Origin: Clostridium sp. BSD9I1
Lineage (GTDB): Bacteria > Bacillota > Clostridia > Clostridiales > Clostridiaceae
DNA: 64,000 nt
Direction: 5' to 3'
Assembly: GCF_900185645.1 (NCBI RefSeq)
Contig: NZ_FYAM01000023.1
Location: forward strand, 62,001 to 126,000
The stretch's first letter is position 1. Every line of letters starts with the position of its first letter. The notes beneath the pieces are model-generated. The model did not search any database and had not been told where the DNA came from. It saw only the letters and a program-made list of their open reading frames with translations. A program made the position numbers and the translations under genes. Of the stretch, positions 1 to 8,485 are shown in pieces.

Positions 1-264
1 AGTATAAAATTCCTTTTGCCACTTAGGTACTATATCAAATATTTCATCAGGAGCTTTTATATATCTTATTTTGGAGAAAAGCTCATCATTCCAATTCATA
101 ACTACATCTTTAGCACCAGCTTCAAAAGCTTCTTCAGCAATCAGTCTTGCAAAAGGTGCACACTCAATAGGAGAATTTAAAATTAAAGTTTGCCCCTTTT
201 GAATGTTTACACCAACCTTTACTGCCAAGGCAGCATATTTTTTAAGTATTTCATTGTTTACCAT
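1..264 (-). CDS. M29-family aminopeptidase, N-terminal part (runs off window start)
   Basis: The minus strand encodes 88 codons from an ATG at 264 to the window edge, beginning MVNNEILKKYAALAVKVGVN and continuing through IQKGQTLILNSPIEC and a segment ending GAKDVVMNWND. This is the typical N-terminus of the M29 (AmpS/PepT-like) metallo-aminopeptidases, cytosolic exopeptidases. The metal ligands of this family lie further downstream and are outside the window. A GGAAAGGAG ribosome site precedes the start. An earlier ATG is followed at once by a stop codon in the same frame, so it cannot be the start. The GNAT gene upstream is on the same strand, but a hairpin repeat lies between them. Assignment rests on the N-terminus only. 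Confidence 0.75.
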   Translation of the reverse strand, partial: MVNNEILKKYAALAVKVGVNIQKGQTLILNSPIECAPFARLIAEEAFEAGAKDVVMNWNDELFSKIRYIKAPDEIFDIVPKWQKEFYT

Positions 265-284
265 TTACATACTCCTTTCCTGTG

Positions 285-342
285 TGATTTATAGAAATTT
301 ATAATTTCATTATAAATCACCACATCTCAATTCATTGAGATG
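285..342 (+). repeat. 58-bp two-hairpin dispersed repeat, copy A
   Basis: The first hairpin pairs TGATTTATA (285-293) with TATAAATCA (311-319), with GAAATT/AATTTC pairing inside it. The second pairs CATCTCAA (323-330) with TTGAGATG (335-342) around a 4-nt loop. By my count 52 of 58 bases match copy B at 20082-20139. It lies between the GNAT gene and the aminopeptidase gene, both on the minus strand. Confidence 0.8.
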
Positions 343-358
343 CTCTATTAATTATTAT

Positions 359-856
359 TTATATTAAAGTTTTTTCATAGCAATAAAAAGTTCCTTCTTT
401 TCCACTAAAGGTAACTTCTCCAACAAAGTTATATCCGCATCTTTCAAATAAGTTTTGAGCTTTTGTATTTAACGAATTTGTATCTATTTTCATGTAGTTT
501 ATACCTTTTTCTAGTGATAAGAGTTCTGCAAATTTCATAAGTTCTAACCCAATACCGCATCCTCTGAATTTAGGATTAACTGCCATTCTATGAACTATCA
601 TGGAAGGCTTTTTTAAAGACCAAGGTAAAGTATTATATTCTTCAGGTTCATCAAAATTTATACATGCAACTCCAGCAACTTCGTTATTACTCTCACAAAC
701 GAAAAGCTCTCCATTATATATATCATTTTTAAAATCTTCGTTTCTAGGATAATTTTTATCCCATTGAAAGTTATTATATGAATGCATATCAGATATAGCT
801 ATATCTACAATTCTTGAAATTTCTTCAATGTCTTTTAAATGTGCTTTTCTAACCAA
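359..856 (-). CDS. GNAT-family N-acetyltransferase
   Basis: A 165-residue protein with the GNAT fold signature: MIVHRMAVNPKFRGCGIG (motif A, acetyl-CoA pyrophosphate loop) followed by ELMKFAELLSLEKGINYMKI, then NLFERCGYNFVGEV. The GNAT family moves an acetyl group from acetyl-CoA to an amine. The substrate cannot be read from the sequence. I place the start at TTG 856 (MVRKAHLKDIEE) because an AGGCGGGAT ribosome site lies just upstream and because GNAT proteins normally begin with this 'IRKA..D' strand. The reading frame extends further upstream to an ATG at 910, but that extension is a low-complexity YYNRKYIFYYKRR stretch. Confidence 0.85.
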   Translation of the reverse strand: MVRKAHLKDIEEISRIVDIAISDMHSYNNFQWDKNYPRNEDFKNDIYNGELFVCESNNEVAGVACINFDEPEEYNTLPWSLKKPSMIVHRMAVNPKFRGCGIGLELMKFAELLSLEKGINYMKIDTNSLNTKAQNLFERCGYNFVGEVTFSGKEGTFYCYEKTLI

Positions 857-953
857 TTTAGTATCCCGCCTTTTATAATAAAAAATATATTTCCTATTAT
901 AATACCACAATTTAGAAAAGAGAGTACAATTTTCTTGAAAATAGTACTTAAAA

Positions 954-981
954 TTGATAATTTCAAATACTTTAATATTAT
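954..981 (+). promoter_or_regulatory. Candidate vegetative promoter of the 1006-2068 gene pair
   Basis: TTGATA (954-959), a 16-nt spacer and TATTAT (976-981) lie upstream of the 1006 gene, whose ribosome site is GAGGGGAAGGGG. The match is close to the sigma-A consensus, but such matches are common in AT-rich DNA. Confidence 0.4.
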
Positions 982-1005
982 AGAAAGTTAAAAGAGGGGA
1001 AGGGG

Positions 1006-1866
1006 ATGAATGATAAAGAAGATAAATCTAAGAATAAGAGTGATTATGGTATTAATGAACTTAAGCAGTATTTAGAAAAGTATATAAAAGCATTAAAAAG
1101 CAAATTAATTCGCATGGATTATGAAATAGAAGCAAAAAAGACAGAACTTATAAAGATATTAAAGGAACAAAAGTCGCTAAAAAAGAATTTATCTAAAGTA
1201 AAAATACATCCTTTAAAAAAAGATTTAATAATAGATACAAAAACTGAAAATATAAATAATTGCACAAAACTATGGAGTATTGATTATATAGGAAAAGGTA
1301 ATAAAAAGTGCAAGAAATGTCAGGAGGAGCTATATTTAGATATTGTATGGCTTGGATTGTTTAAAAATAAATATGAACAAAGTACTTCAGCGTTTATAGA
1401 ATGTCCTGTTTTATATTGTACAAAATGCAAACTTTATTATATAAATAATATATTCAAAAAAGAAATTCAAAAGAAAATAGGGAAAAACGTTATAAAAATA
1501 GGTACGCCAAAGGAAAATGAGATTAAGCCTAACGATAATGTAAACATAGAAAGAAAATTATATAAAGAAGATGGGAACAAAGATAATTTGACAAAGGATA
1601 ATGCCTATTTTGATAGCTTAAATAAGAAAAGTGAATTATATAAGCTAGGATACAATGTATCTAAATTAAATAAAGAAGAAAGAAAACAGATACTCTTGTA
1701 CAAGGCTATTCCAGAGCTTGGTATTGATAATATATTGAGTCTTTTAAATTATCTTGTAGAGCTGAGAAAAAATAATAAAAGATATGTTAAAGCTGTGGCG
1801 GCATGGAAATGTGATATAGAACTATTAGAAAAACATAAAAGGGGAGAAGAGGTAAATGGCTCGTGA
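1006..1866 (+). CDS. Hypothetical protein with coiled coil and Cys-rich (zinc-ribbon-like) centre
   Basis: A 286-residue protein I do not recognise. Residues about 15-65 are Lys/Glu-rich and probably form a coiled coil. Two CxxC pairs (Cys102/Cys105 and Cys138/Cys141, with another Cys at 133) are spaced like a zinc ribbon. The C-terminal third (SELYKLGYNVSKLNKEER onward, to about residue 275) is a predicted all-helical segment. There is no signal peptide or membrane helix. It is followed by a small coiled-coil gene whose start overlaps this one by 11 bases, so the two are translationally coupled. A role in nucleic-acid binding is conceivable from the zinc-ribbon pattern but is inference only. 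Confidence 0.6.
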   Translation: MNDKEDKSKNKSDYGINELKQYLEKYIKALKSKLIRMDYEIEAKKTELIKILKEQKSLKKNLSKVKIHPLKKDLIIDTKTENINNCTKLWSIDYIGKGNKKCKKCQEELYLDIVWLGLFKNKYEQSTSAFIECPVLYCTKCKLYYINNIFKKEIQKKIGKNVIKIGTPKENEIKPNDNVNIERKLYKEDGNKDNLTKDNAYFDSLNKKSELYKLGYNVSKLNKEERKQILLYKAIPELGIDNILSLLNYLVELRKNNKRYVKAVAAWKCDIELLEKHKRGEEVNGS

Positions 1867-2068
1867 TAATGAGAAAGTATATGAGTCCATAGATAGGCTT
1901 TTAAATGATATAAGAGATATATTAGATATTATTTTAAAAGAATTAGCAAGGAAAAGAAAGCACTTGGAGTATCTAGAAAAAAGAATAGACGTAGAAGGCA
2001 ATAATAATTTACAATTGAAAAAAGTCTTAGATTATTATAATGTTAATAGTAATAATAATGAAAAATGA
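1856..2068 (+). CDS. Small coiled-coil protein
   Basis: A 70-residue protein starting MARDNEKVYESIDRLLNDIR. Almost the whole length is a charged heptad-like helix (IRDILDIILKELARKRKHLE), consistent with a coiled coil. There is no recognisable family. Its ATG lies inside the end of the preceding gene, behind a GGGGAGAAGAGG site, so it is co-translated with the zinc-ribbon-like protein and may bind it. Function unknown. Confidence 0.55.
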   Translation: MARDNEKVYESIDRLLNDIRDILDIILKELARKRKHLEYLEKRIDVEGNNNLQLKKVLDYYNVNSNNNEK

Positions 2069-2177
2069 TATGATTTTATGATACTATAAACAATCCCTTT
2101 TCTCGTATATTAAAGAAAGGTCCTTAATATATTTATATATGAAATAATAAATAATATAGGGGGAAGGGAAAAGATAA

Positions 2178-2723
2178 ATGGATAAGGAAAGTATGATAAT
2201 TCATCTGGAAAACTTAATAAGCTTATTGCAAGAGAAGAAAGCAAAAGACGCTAAAGTTAAGCATCTTAAATCTCAAGGTAAAGATGTCATGGAGGCAACT
2301 ATAGCGATATCTATGATTATGATTATAGTAGCTTTCTTTGGGCATATGAATTCCAGTGCTTATATAAAAACAGTAAGTTTTATATTTAATAAGGAATTGT
2401 CAGAAGTATATATATATAATTTTTGTACTATGCTTATGTATATGGGGAGTGTTATACTTATTTCAGGGATTTTATATAAACAATTATTTAAGAGAATAAA
2501 TTTAGATAGATTAAAAAGCTTAAAAAGAGATATCAAGGATATTGAAAACGAGCTCGATAATAATAGCATATATAATTTGTTAAAGGATACAGAATTTATT
2601 GATATAGAAGTACTTAAATATTTTCAAAAAAATTTAATAGCAGGACGAATGGATACTTTAAAAGAATGTATGAATGTATATAAAAGTGATAAGTATATGG
2701 AAGCTTTAACAAATAGTCATTAA
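2178..2723 (+). CDS. Hypothetical two-helix membrane protein
   Basis: A 181-residue protein with a charged N-terminal helix (about 1-37) and two hydrophobic segments at about 40-55 (TIAISMIMIIVAFFG) and 80-100 (YNFCTMLMYMGSVILISGIL). A cytoplasmic, acidic C-terminal helical domain follows. I do not recognise the family. A GGGGGAAGGGAAAAG ribosome site supports the start. It follows the two small genes above by about 110 bases and may form a unit with them, although an AT-rich gap separates them. Confidence 0.55.
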   Translation: MDKESMIIHLENLISLLQEKKAKDAKVKHLKSQGKDVMEATIAISMIMIIVAFFGHMNSSAYIKTVSFIFNKELSEVYIYNFCTMLMYMGSVILISGILYKQLFKRINLDRLKSLKRDIKDIENELDNNSIYNLLKDTEFIDIEVLKYFQKNLIAGRMDTLKECMNVYKSDKYMEALTNSH

Positions 2724-2728
2724 TCTCT

Positions 2729-2806
2729 AATCTCCAATTTCTAGTCTCTAGTGGTGATAGAATTACCTGATAGAGACTAATGATTTGGAGATTATTCTTT
2801 TGTTTT
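2729..2806 (+). terminator. Nested stem-loop and T-run after the 2178 gene
   Basis: AATCTCCAA (2729-2737) pairs with TTGGAGATT (2785-2793), and inside it TAGTCTCTA (2742-2750) pairs with TAGAGACTA (2771-2779). A TTCTTTTGTTTT tract follows. This is consistent with a factor-independent terminator ahead of recJ. Confidence 0.65.
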
Positions 2807-2844
2807 AGAAGAATTTTATTATATAATTCTAGTGGGGTGATTTT

Positions 2845-4617
2845 TTGAAAAGTAAATGGATGCTAAAGTGCACTAGTTCTAATGTAAAAGCTTTAGCACA
2901 GGAGATAGGAGTAAATGAAACTATAATCAATGTGCTAATAAATAGAGGGATAAAGACCTCACGAGATATAAAGAAATTTGTAGATGCATCTTTAAAAGAT
3001 TTATATAATCCTTTTTTTATGATAGACATGGATAAGGGTGTAGATATAATAAAAGAAGCAATAGACATGAAAAGAAAAATAGCCATATATGGAGATTACG
3101 ATGCGGATGGAGTCACAAGCACAGTAATATTATATAAAGCATTAAAAAGGCTAGGTGGGAATTTTATTTATCACATACCAGATAGGGAAGCTGAAGGATA
3201 TGGAATGAACTTAGAGAGAATAAGGCATTTAAAAGAAGACGGAGTAGAGATAATTTTAAGCTGTGATAATGGAATATCTGCTATAGATCAAATAGCCTAT
3301 GCAAAAGAACTTGGAATGAAGGTTGTGGTAACAGACCATCACGAATTAACTTTTAAGGAAGAGGATGGTGAAAGAAACTACATACTTCCCAGTGCTGATG
3401 CAGTTATAAATCCTAAGAGGTTAGATTGCACTTATCCTTTCAAATTGCTATGTGGAGCAGGAATAGCATTTAAGTTTGTGCAGGCACTTTATTCAGTATT
3501 TAACATTCCAGAGAATGAGGTTTTAGAATTTTTAGAGTATGCAGCAATAGGAACCATATGTGACGTAGTGGATTTAGTGGATGAAAACAGAATTATCGCT
3601 AAGAATGGATTAAGACTTATTAGGGATACAAAAAACATGGGATTAAATGCAATAATAAAAGAAACCTCAATAAATAAGGATACTATTAATTCTTATCATA
3701 TAGGCTTTATAATAGGACCATGTATAAACGCTACTGGAAGACTTGAAACTGCTAAGCTTTCAGTGGAGCTCCTTTTAACAGAGGATGAGGAAGCTGCAAA
3801 GGGTTTAGCAATAAAGCTTCACCAGCTTAATATGGAAAGACAAGAAATGACTATTAAAAGTGTTGAGGAGATAGAAAGTATTGTAGAAAACTCATCACTA
3901 AAAAATGATAAGGTGCTAGTTATATATAAGGAAAATGTACACGAAAGTATAGCAGGTATTGCAGCAGGAAGAATAAGAGAGAAGTATAATTTACCCACTA
4001 TAATACTCACTAAAGGTAAAGACATGCCAAAGGGTTCGGGAAGATCTATAGAAAATTATAATATGTTTGAGGAACTTTTAAAATGTAAGGAGTTTTTAGA
4101 TAAATTCGGAGGACATCCAATGGCAGCGGGGCTGTCTTTAAAAGAAGAGAATATAGAACTTTTACGAAGAAAACTAAATGAAAACTGTATTCTTACAAAA
4201 GAGGATTTAATTCGTAAAATATCTATAGATAGAAGAATGAAGCTTAGTGAGGTATGCGTTTCCTTAATAAAGGAACTTAATATCTTAGAGCCATTTGGAA
4301 AAGGCAATGCCTCTCCGGTATTTGCAGAAAAAAACGTGGACATATATAAAATGAATTTTATAGGAAAGGATAAAAATACTTTAAAGTTCTCCTTGAAAAT
4401 TGATGGAAGTTATAATAAAATTGATGCGTTGTGTTTTGGAAAGGGAGATGAATTTAAAGAGTATATAAAACAATACTTTGGTGATGATTATTTAGATATT
4501 ATAGATAACCCTAAGAACTTAAAGATGGATTTTATATTTTATCCAAGTTTAAACGATTATAATGGATGTATAACTCCACAATTAAGAATAGTTGACTATA
4601 GAATTAGTGGTAAATAA
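2845..4617 (+). CDS. recJ: Single-stranded-DNA-specific exonuclease RecJ
   Basis: A 590-residue member of the DHH phosphoesterase family, which degrades single-stranded DNA 5'-3' in recombination and repair. Motifs in order: IYGDYDADGVTST (about residue 80), ILSCDNGISA, VVVTDHHE (the DHH motif), LLCGAGIAFK, AAIGTICDVVDL, GPCINATGRLE, and the DHHA1 glycine motif FGGHPMAAGLSL. The length fits the short Gram-positive form. The start is TTG behind AGTGGGGTGA. The C-terminal part (FAEKNVDIYKMNFIGKDKN onward) is the oligonucleotide-binding domain. A terminator lies upstream, so it probably has its own promoter. Confidence 0.93.
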   Translation: MKSKWMLKCTSSNVKALAQEIGVNETIINVLINRGIKTSRDIKKFVDASLKDLYNPFFMIDMDKGVDIIKEAIDMKRKIAIYGDYDADGVTSTVILYKALKRLGGNFIYHIPDREAEGYGMNLERIRHLKEDGVEIILSCDNGISAIDQIAYAKELGMKVVVTDHHELTFKEEDGERNYILPSADAVINPKRLDCTYPFKLLCGAGIAFKFVQALYSVFNIPENEVLEFLEYAAIGTICDVVDLVDENRIIAKNGLRLIRDTKNMGLNAIIKETSINKDTINSYHIGFIIGPCINATGRLETAKLSVELLLTEDEEAAKGLAIKLHQLNMERQEMTIKSVEEIESIVENSSLKNDKVLVIYKENVHESIAGIAAGRIREKYNLPTIILTKGKDMPKGSGRSIENYNMFEELLKCKEFLDKFGGHPMAAGLSLKEENIELLRRKLNENCILTKEDLIRKISIDRRMKLSEVCVSLIKELNILEPFGKGNASPVFAEKNVDIYKMNFIGKDKNTLKFSLKIDGSYNKIDALCFGKGDEFKEYIKQYFGDDYLDIIDNPKNLKMDFIFYPSLNDYNGCITPQLRIVDYRISGK

Positions 4618-4759
4618 GTTAGATTAAAAGGTAGGGTTAGATAAGAATTCTTGGGAAAATTAACCGGTTTACTAAAAAATACAAAAAGCTAGAAGGAAAT
4701 TGAGGATTTTAATAGAATAATAGTATAGTAATTTATCTAACTAAATTGGGGGATAGTAT

Positions 4760-7138
4760 ATGGAGAGCAGGTTTGAAGGACTACCTTTTGGAGTTGTAAT
4801 ACTAGATAGGGAAACCTTAGACGTAAAATATAAGAATAGCATTATGGACAACATAATAAAACAACACGAAGATATTTCAGAAGATGAACTTAATATAATA
4901 GATGTGCCGCTAGCAATATTTAAAATAGTTAATACATGTGCAGATGATGGAGAAGAGCGATATATACCAGGAGTTGAAGTGTTTCCAGGATGCTTTTTTA
5001 ATATAACAGTAAATACTTACAAAGATACAGTACAATTATTTTTATATGAAATAAAAGAGCCTGTATTAAATAAAAAACAGCAAACATTAAATAAGCGTGA
5101 GTTAACAACAGATATTCTAGAATCTATTCCTTATGTAGTGTATATAACAGATAAATCTGGAGAAATAAATTATTTAAATAAAACTGCATATCAATTTTTT
5201 GAAAGTGAAGATTCAACTTATATAAAAAATGCATTTGAATTTATAAAATATTATAATATCAAAAATGAACAGGGAAATGATTTGAAAATAGTAGAATTCC
5301 CACCATACGTAACTCTTACAGAAGGAAGAAAAGTTGAAAATAAGGTGATGAAATACTTTAATAAAGGCAAAACTGAATATTCTTCCATATCTTCATATCC
5401 TATATTTGAAAGAGATGAGGTTGTAGGGGCAACTGTAGTGTGTGAAATTATAACTGAAAGATATCTACAGAAATTAAGACAGGAAGAAGAAAAAAATAAA
5501 TATTTAGAGGTTTCAACTGAACTTAAAACTAAGTGTGATATCATAGAAACCTTGAGAAATAGAGAAAAGGATCATCTTCGGCATTTAAGAGATGTGATAA
5601 ACAATATATCTGAAGGTATAGTGGTTATAGATAAAGAAGATAGAATTACTTTATGTAGTAGTTCTGTATATGAAATAACCGGACTGAGACATATAGAACT
5701 TATGGATTATAAAAATATAATAAGAAAATATGATATAGCTGTAGAAGAAAACAAGGGCAGAAATATAGAATGGTTTTATAATGGATTTTATAAAAATAGA
5801 CTTCCTATAAAAGATTTGATATTAAAAATTACTGAAAAGTCTAGTAAAAATATAAAATATATAGAATTAAATACGAGTCCAATACTTAGAACAAATGGGG
5901 AGTTGTTACATACCGTTGTAACTTTAACTGATATTACAGAAAAAAGAATTAATCAAATAATAGCAGAAGAACAGGCTCTATTTGTAGAAAATGTAGTAAA
6001 TACATTAGATGTACCTATTGCAGTATTAGATTATCCTAAATGTAATTATAAGCTCTTAAATAAAAAATATGAGGAGCTGGTAAGTTGTATTGCAAAAAGA
6101 GAAATTAATGCATCAATGATGATTAATAAGAGTATATACGATGTGTTTAAAGAAAGTACAATTAGTGGAAACTTAACTAAAATAGCAGAGAGTGGAGAGG
6201 CTCAGATATTTCCACCGTTATATATTAAAGATTATCAAGGAAGAGATAAATATTATAAACCCAAAGTTGCTCCTTATAAGGATAAGAATGGGAAGACAAC
6301 TATATATATACATGTGGTAGATGTAACAGAGGAAATAAATCATAATATTCAATTAGAAAAGGTAAATAAGTTAAAGGATGAGTTTTTTAATATAATTTCG
6401 CATGAACTTAGAACTCCTTTAACTATGATATATGGATCCTTGCAGCTTGCTTATGATGTATACAATGGGGAAGTTACTCCTAATATAGATAAAACATTAA
6501 CAAGAATAAGAGAAAATTCTAGCAGGCTTTTAAAGTTAACTAATAACATGATGGATATTTCAAAGGCTGATGCAGGACTTTTAACCTTAAATAATGTAAA
6601 TTTTGATGTAGTTATGCATAGTGAAAATGTAGTAAATTCATCTTTGTACTATGCTCAAAGAAAAGGAATAAATATAATATTTGATACAAATGAGGAAGAA
6701 TGCAGTGTATTAATAGACAAAGAGAAATTTGAAAGAATTCTATTAAATCTTTTATCTAATGCTATAAAGTATACCGCTGAAAATAAACATATTTATGTAA
6801 ACCTTGAAGTGGAAGAAGAATCTTTTATTTTAAGAGTTAAGGATGAGGGTGTTGGAATCCCAGCGGACAAAATAAATTCAATTTTTGATAGATATTCCCA
6901 ATTGAATAGTTCATTGTCTAGAAGGGCAGAGGGTACAGGACTTGGACTTGCAGTAGTTAAGAAGTTTGTGGAAGCAATGAATGCATCTATTAAAGTAATT
7001 AGTGAAGAAAGAAAAGGTTCTGAATTTATAGTGAAGTTTAAAAGATATTCAAATGGTAAGAGCGGCTGTGCTCAATATGTAACCTTGTCTGATAATTTTG
7101 ATGATATATTAAATATTGAAATGTCAGACGTGTATTAA
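4760..7138 (+). CDS. Multi-PAS sensor histidine kinase, orphan
   Basis: A 792-residue kinase with several PAS-like domains (clearest at about 113-225, 265-395 and 400-525) and no convincing membrane helix, so it is probably cytoplasmic. The HisKA H-box is ISHELRTPLTMIYGS (His at about 548). The N-box is LLNLLSNAIKYT, and the ATP-lid motifs are DEGVGIPADKI and GTGLGLAVVKKF. There is no receiver domain and no adjacent response-regulator gene, so the partner is unknown. In clostridia orphan kinases of this kind often feed Spo0A; that is possible here but not shown. A GGGGGATAG site precedes the ATG. Confidence 0.9.
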   Translation: MESRFEGLPFGVVILDRETLDVKYKNSIMDNIIKQHEDISEDELNIIDVPLAIFKIVNTCADDGEERYIPGVEVFPGCFFNITVNTYKDTVQLFLYEIKEPVLNKKQQTLNKRELTTDILESIPYVVYITDKSGEINYLNKTAYQFFESEDSTYIKNAFEFIKYYNIKNEQGNDLKIVEFPPYVTLTEGRKVENKVMKYFNKGKTEYSSISSYPIFERDEVVGATVVCEIITERYLQKLRQEEEKNKYLEVSTELKTKCDIIETLRNREKDHLRHLRDVINNISEGIVVIDKEDRITLCSSSVYEITGLRHIELMDYKNIIRKYDIAVEENKGRNIEWFYNGFYKNRLPIKDLILKITEKSSKNIKYIELNTSPILRTNGELLHTVVTLTDITEKRINQIIAEEQALFVENVVNTLDVPIAVLDYPKCNYKLLNKKYEELVSCIAKREINASMMINKSIYDVFKESTISGNLTKIAESGEAQIFPPLYIKDYQGRDKYYKPKVAPYKDKNGKTTIYIHVVDVTEEINHNIQLEKVNKLKDEFFNIISHELRTPLTMIYGSLQLAYDVYNGEVTPNIDKTLTRIRENSSRLLKLTNNMMDISKADAGLLTLNNVNFDVVMHSENVVNSSLYYAQRKGINIIFDTNEEECSVLIDKEKFERILLNLLSNAIKYTAENKHIYVNLEVEEESFILRVKDEGVGIPADKINSIFDRYSQLNSSLSRRAEGTGLGLAVVKKFVEAMNASIKVISEERKGSEFIVKFKRYSNGKSGCAQYVTLSDNFDDILNIEMSDVY

Positions 7139-7149
7139 AAACAATGAAA

Positions 7150-7183
7150 AAGGAGTTTGCTAAAGATGCAAACTCCTTCTTTA
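7150..7183. terminator. Bidirectional terminator between kinase and SASP array
   Basis: AAGGAGTTTGC (7150-7160) pairs perfectly with GCAAACTCCTT (7168-7178) around a 7-nt loop. T-rich sequence follows on the plus strand and an A-run precedes the stem, so it can serve both converging genes. Confidence 0.85.
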
Positions 7184-7184
7184 T

Positions 7185-7376
7185 TTATAAGTTTCTTTCG
7201 TATTCTTCTACCATTTTCTTAACCATTGCTCCACCAACGGAACCGCATTCTCGTGAAGTAAGATTTCCGTTGTAATCAGAGAACTGTACTCCTAGTTCTC
7301 TAGCAGTTTCCATTTTAAATCTATTTAAACCTTCTTTAGCTTCTGGGACAACTACTTTATTTCCTCTACTTGCCAT
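7185..7376 (-). CDS. Alpha/beta-type small acid-soluble spore protein (copy 1)
   Basis: A 63-residue SASP. These proteins saturate forespore DNA, protect it from UV and heat, and are degraded at germination by the GPR protease. Family motifs are visible: VVVPEAKEGLNRFKMETARELGV (the GPR site lies in METAREL) and NLTSRECGSVGGAMVKKMVEEYE. It is the most divergent of the four at its centre: QFSDYNGN replaces NLTEGYNGN and a Cys (CGSVGG) replaces Asn. An AGGAGG site precedes the ATG. Forespore (sigma-G) expression is known for the family; I could not place a convincing sigma-G promoter. Confidence 0.95.
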   Translation of the reverse strand: MASRGNKVVVPEAKEGLNRFKMETARELGVQFSDYNGNLTSRECGSVGGAMVKKMVEEYERNL

Positions 7377-7503
7377 AAGTCTCTACCTCCTTAAATATAG
7401 AATACATATTTAGTACTTCTAGTAAGCTTAATCTAAGCCTTGTAGATTGCTAATAGTGTATTTTATCCTAAGGTGTGAAATTTCATTTAATTGTCTTATG
7501 GTA

Positions 7504-7698
7504 TTATAGATTTCTTTCGTAAGCTTCCACCATTTTTTTAACCATGTATCCACCAACGGATCCATTTTCTCTAGAAGTAAGGTTTCCATTATAGCCTTCT
7601 GTTAAGTTAACGCCTAATTCTCTAGCAGTTTCCATTTTAAATCTATTTAAACCTTCCTTAGCTTCTGGAACAACTACTCTATTTCCTCTACTTGCCAT
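7504..7698 (-). CDS. Alpha/beta-type small acid-soluble spore protein (copy 2)
   Basis: A 64-residue SASP with KMETARELGVNLTEGYNGN and RENGSVGGYMVKKMVE. The protein is identical to copy 3, yet the two genes differ at 13 bases by my count, all at synonymous positions. It has its own AGGAGG ribosome site and is separated from its neighbours by about 100-130 bases without shared flanks, so each copy is probably transcribed separately in the forespore. Confidence 0.95.
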   Translation of the reverse strand: MASRGNRVVVPEAKEGLNRFKMETARELGVNLTEGYNGNLTSRENGSVGGYMVKKMVEAYERNL

Positions 7699-7800
7699 AA
7701 CTTTCTACCTCCTTAAATATAGGTTATGGCTATATCTATAAGATATTACTCCTATAGATAAACCATAAACTATATTATATCTATATTTTAATGATTTTTA

Positions 7801-7995
7801 TTATAAATTTCTTTCATAAGCTTCTACCATTTTCTTAACCATGTAACCACCAACAGAACCATTTTCTCTAGAAGTAAGGTTTCCGTTGTAGCCTTCTGTT
7901 AAGTTAACACCTAATTCTCTAGCAGTTTCCATCTTAAATCTATTTAAACCTTCTTTAGCCTCTGGAACAACTACTCTATTTCCTCTACTTGCCAT
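7801..7995 (-). CDS. Alpha/beta-type small acid-soluble spore protein (copy 3)
   Basis: A 64-residue SASP with a protein sequence identical to copy 2. The ribosome site is AGGAGGTGAAAGG. The two conserved DNA-binding stretches (around EAKEGLNRFK and SVGGYMVKKMVE) are intact, as is the GPR cleavage region. The array suggests ancient tandem duplication followed by silent drift. Confidence 0.95.
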   Translation of the reverse strand: MASRGNRVVVPEAKEGLNRFKMETARELGVNLTEGYNGNLTSRENGSVGGYMVKKMVEAYERNL

Positions 7996-8098
7996 AACCT
8001 TTCACCTCCTTAGAATAAATTTTCGAATGGCGGCATCTCCTAAGACTAATTTCTTACAAGACACCAAATATTATATATATTATATTTAAGTTATGTCT

Positions 8099-8293
8099 TT
8101 ATAAGTTTCTTTCGTACTGTTCTACCATCTTTTTAACCATATAGCCACCAACTGAACCATTTTCTCTGGAAGTAAGGTTTCCATTGTAACCTTCTGTTAA
8201 GTTAACACCTAATTCTCTAGCAGTTTCCAACTTGAATTGGTTTATTCTTTCTTTAGCTTCTGGAACTACTAATTTGTTACTTCTGTTTGCCAT
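8099..8293 (-). CDS. Alpha/beta-type small acid-soluble spore protein (copy 4)
   Basis: A 64-residue SASP, MANRSNKLVVPEAKERINQF at the N-terminus and then KLETARELGVNLTEGYNGN. It differs from copies 2 and 3 mainly in the first 25 residues and at VEQYERNL near the end. An AGGAGG site precedes the start. It is divergent from murG, with a 192-bp shared intergenic region. Confidence 0.95.
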   Translation of the reverse strand: MANRSNKLVVPEAKERINQFKLETARELGVNLTEGYNGNLTSRENGSVGGYMVKKMVEQYERNL

Positions 8294-8485
8294 TTTTATT
8301 ACCTCCTTTTACTTTTGTAATATTATCTTCTCCAGCTTACAAATAATTATATTAGTGAGTTAAAGGTAACATAAACACTTTGTACATATATTGTTAAAAA
8401 ATTCTTTTTTATAAATAGAAACATAGACAAGAGCATGGGAATAATATAAAATTATAGAGAAATTATTCTAAAAGAAGGTGTAGAC

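Noticed and set aside
7185-8293. Regularly spaced repeats that could suggest a CRISPR-like array
   Set aside because: The repeats are four complete SASP genes of about 195 bp, each with its own start and stop.
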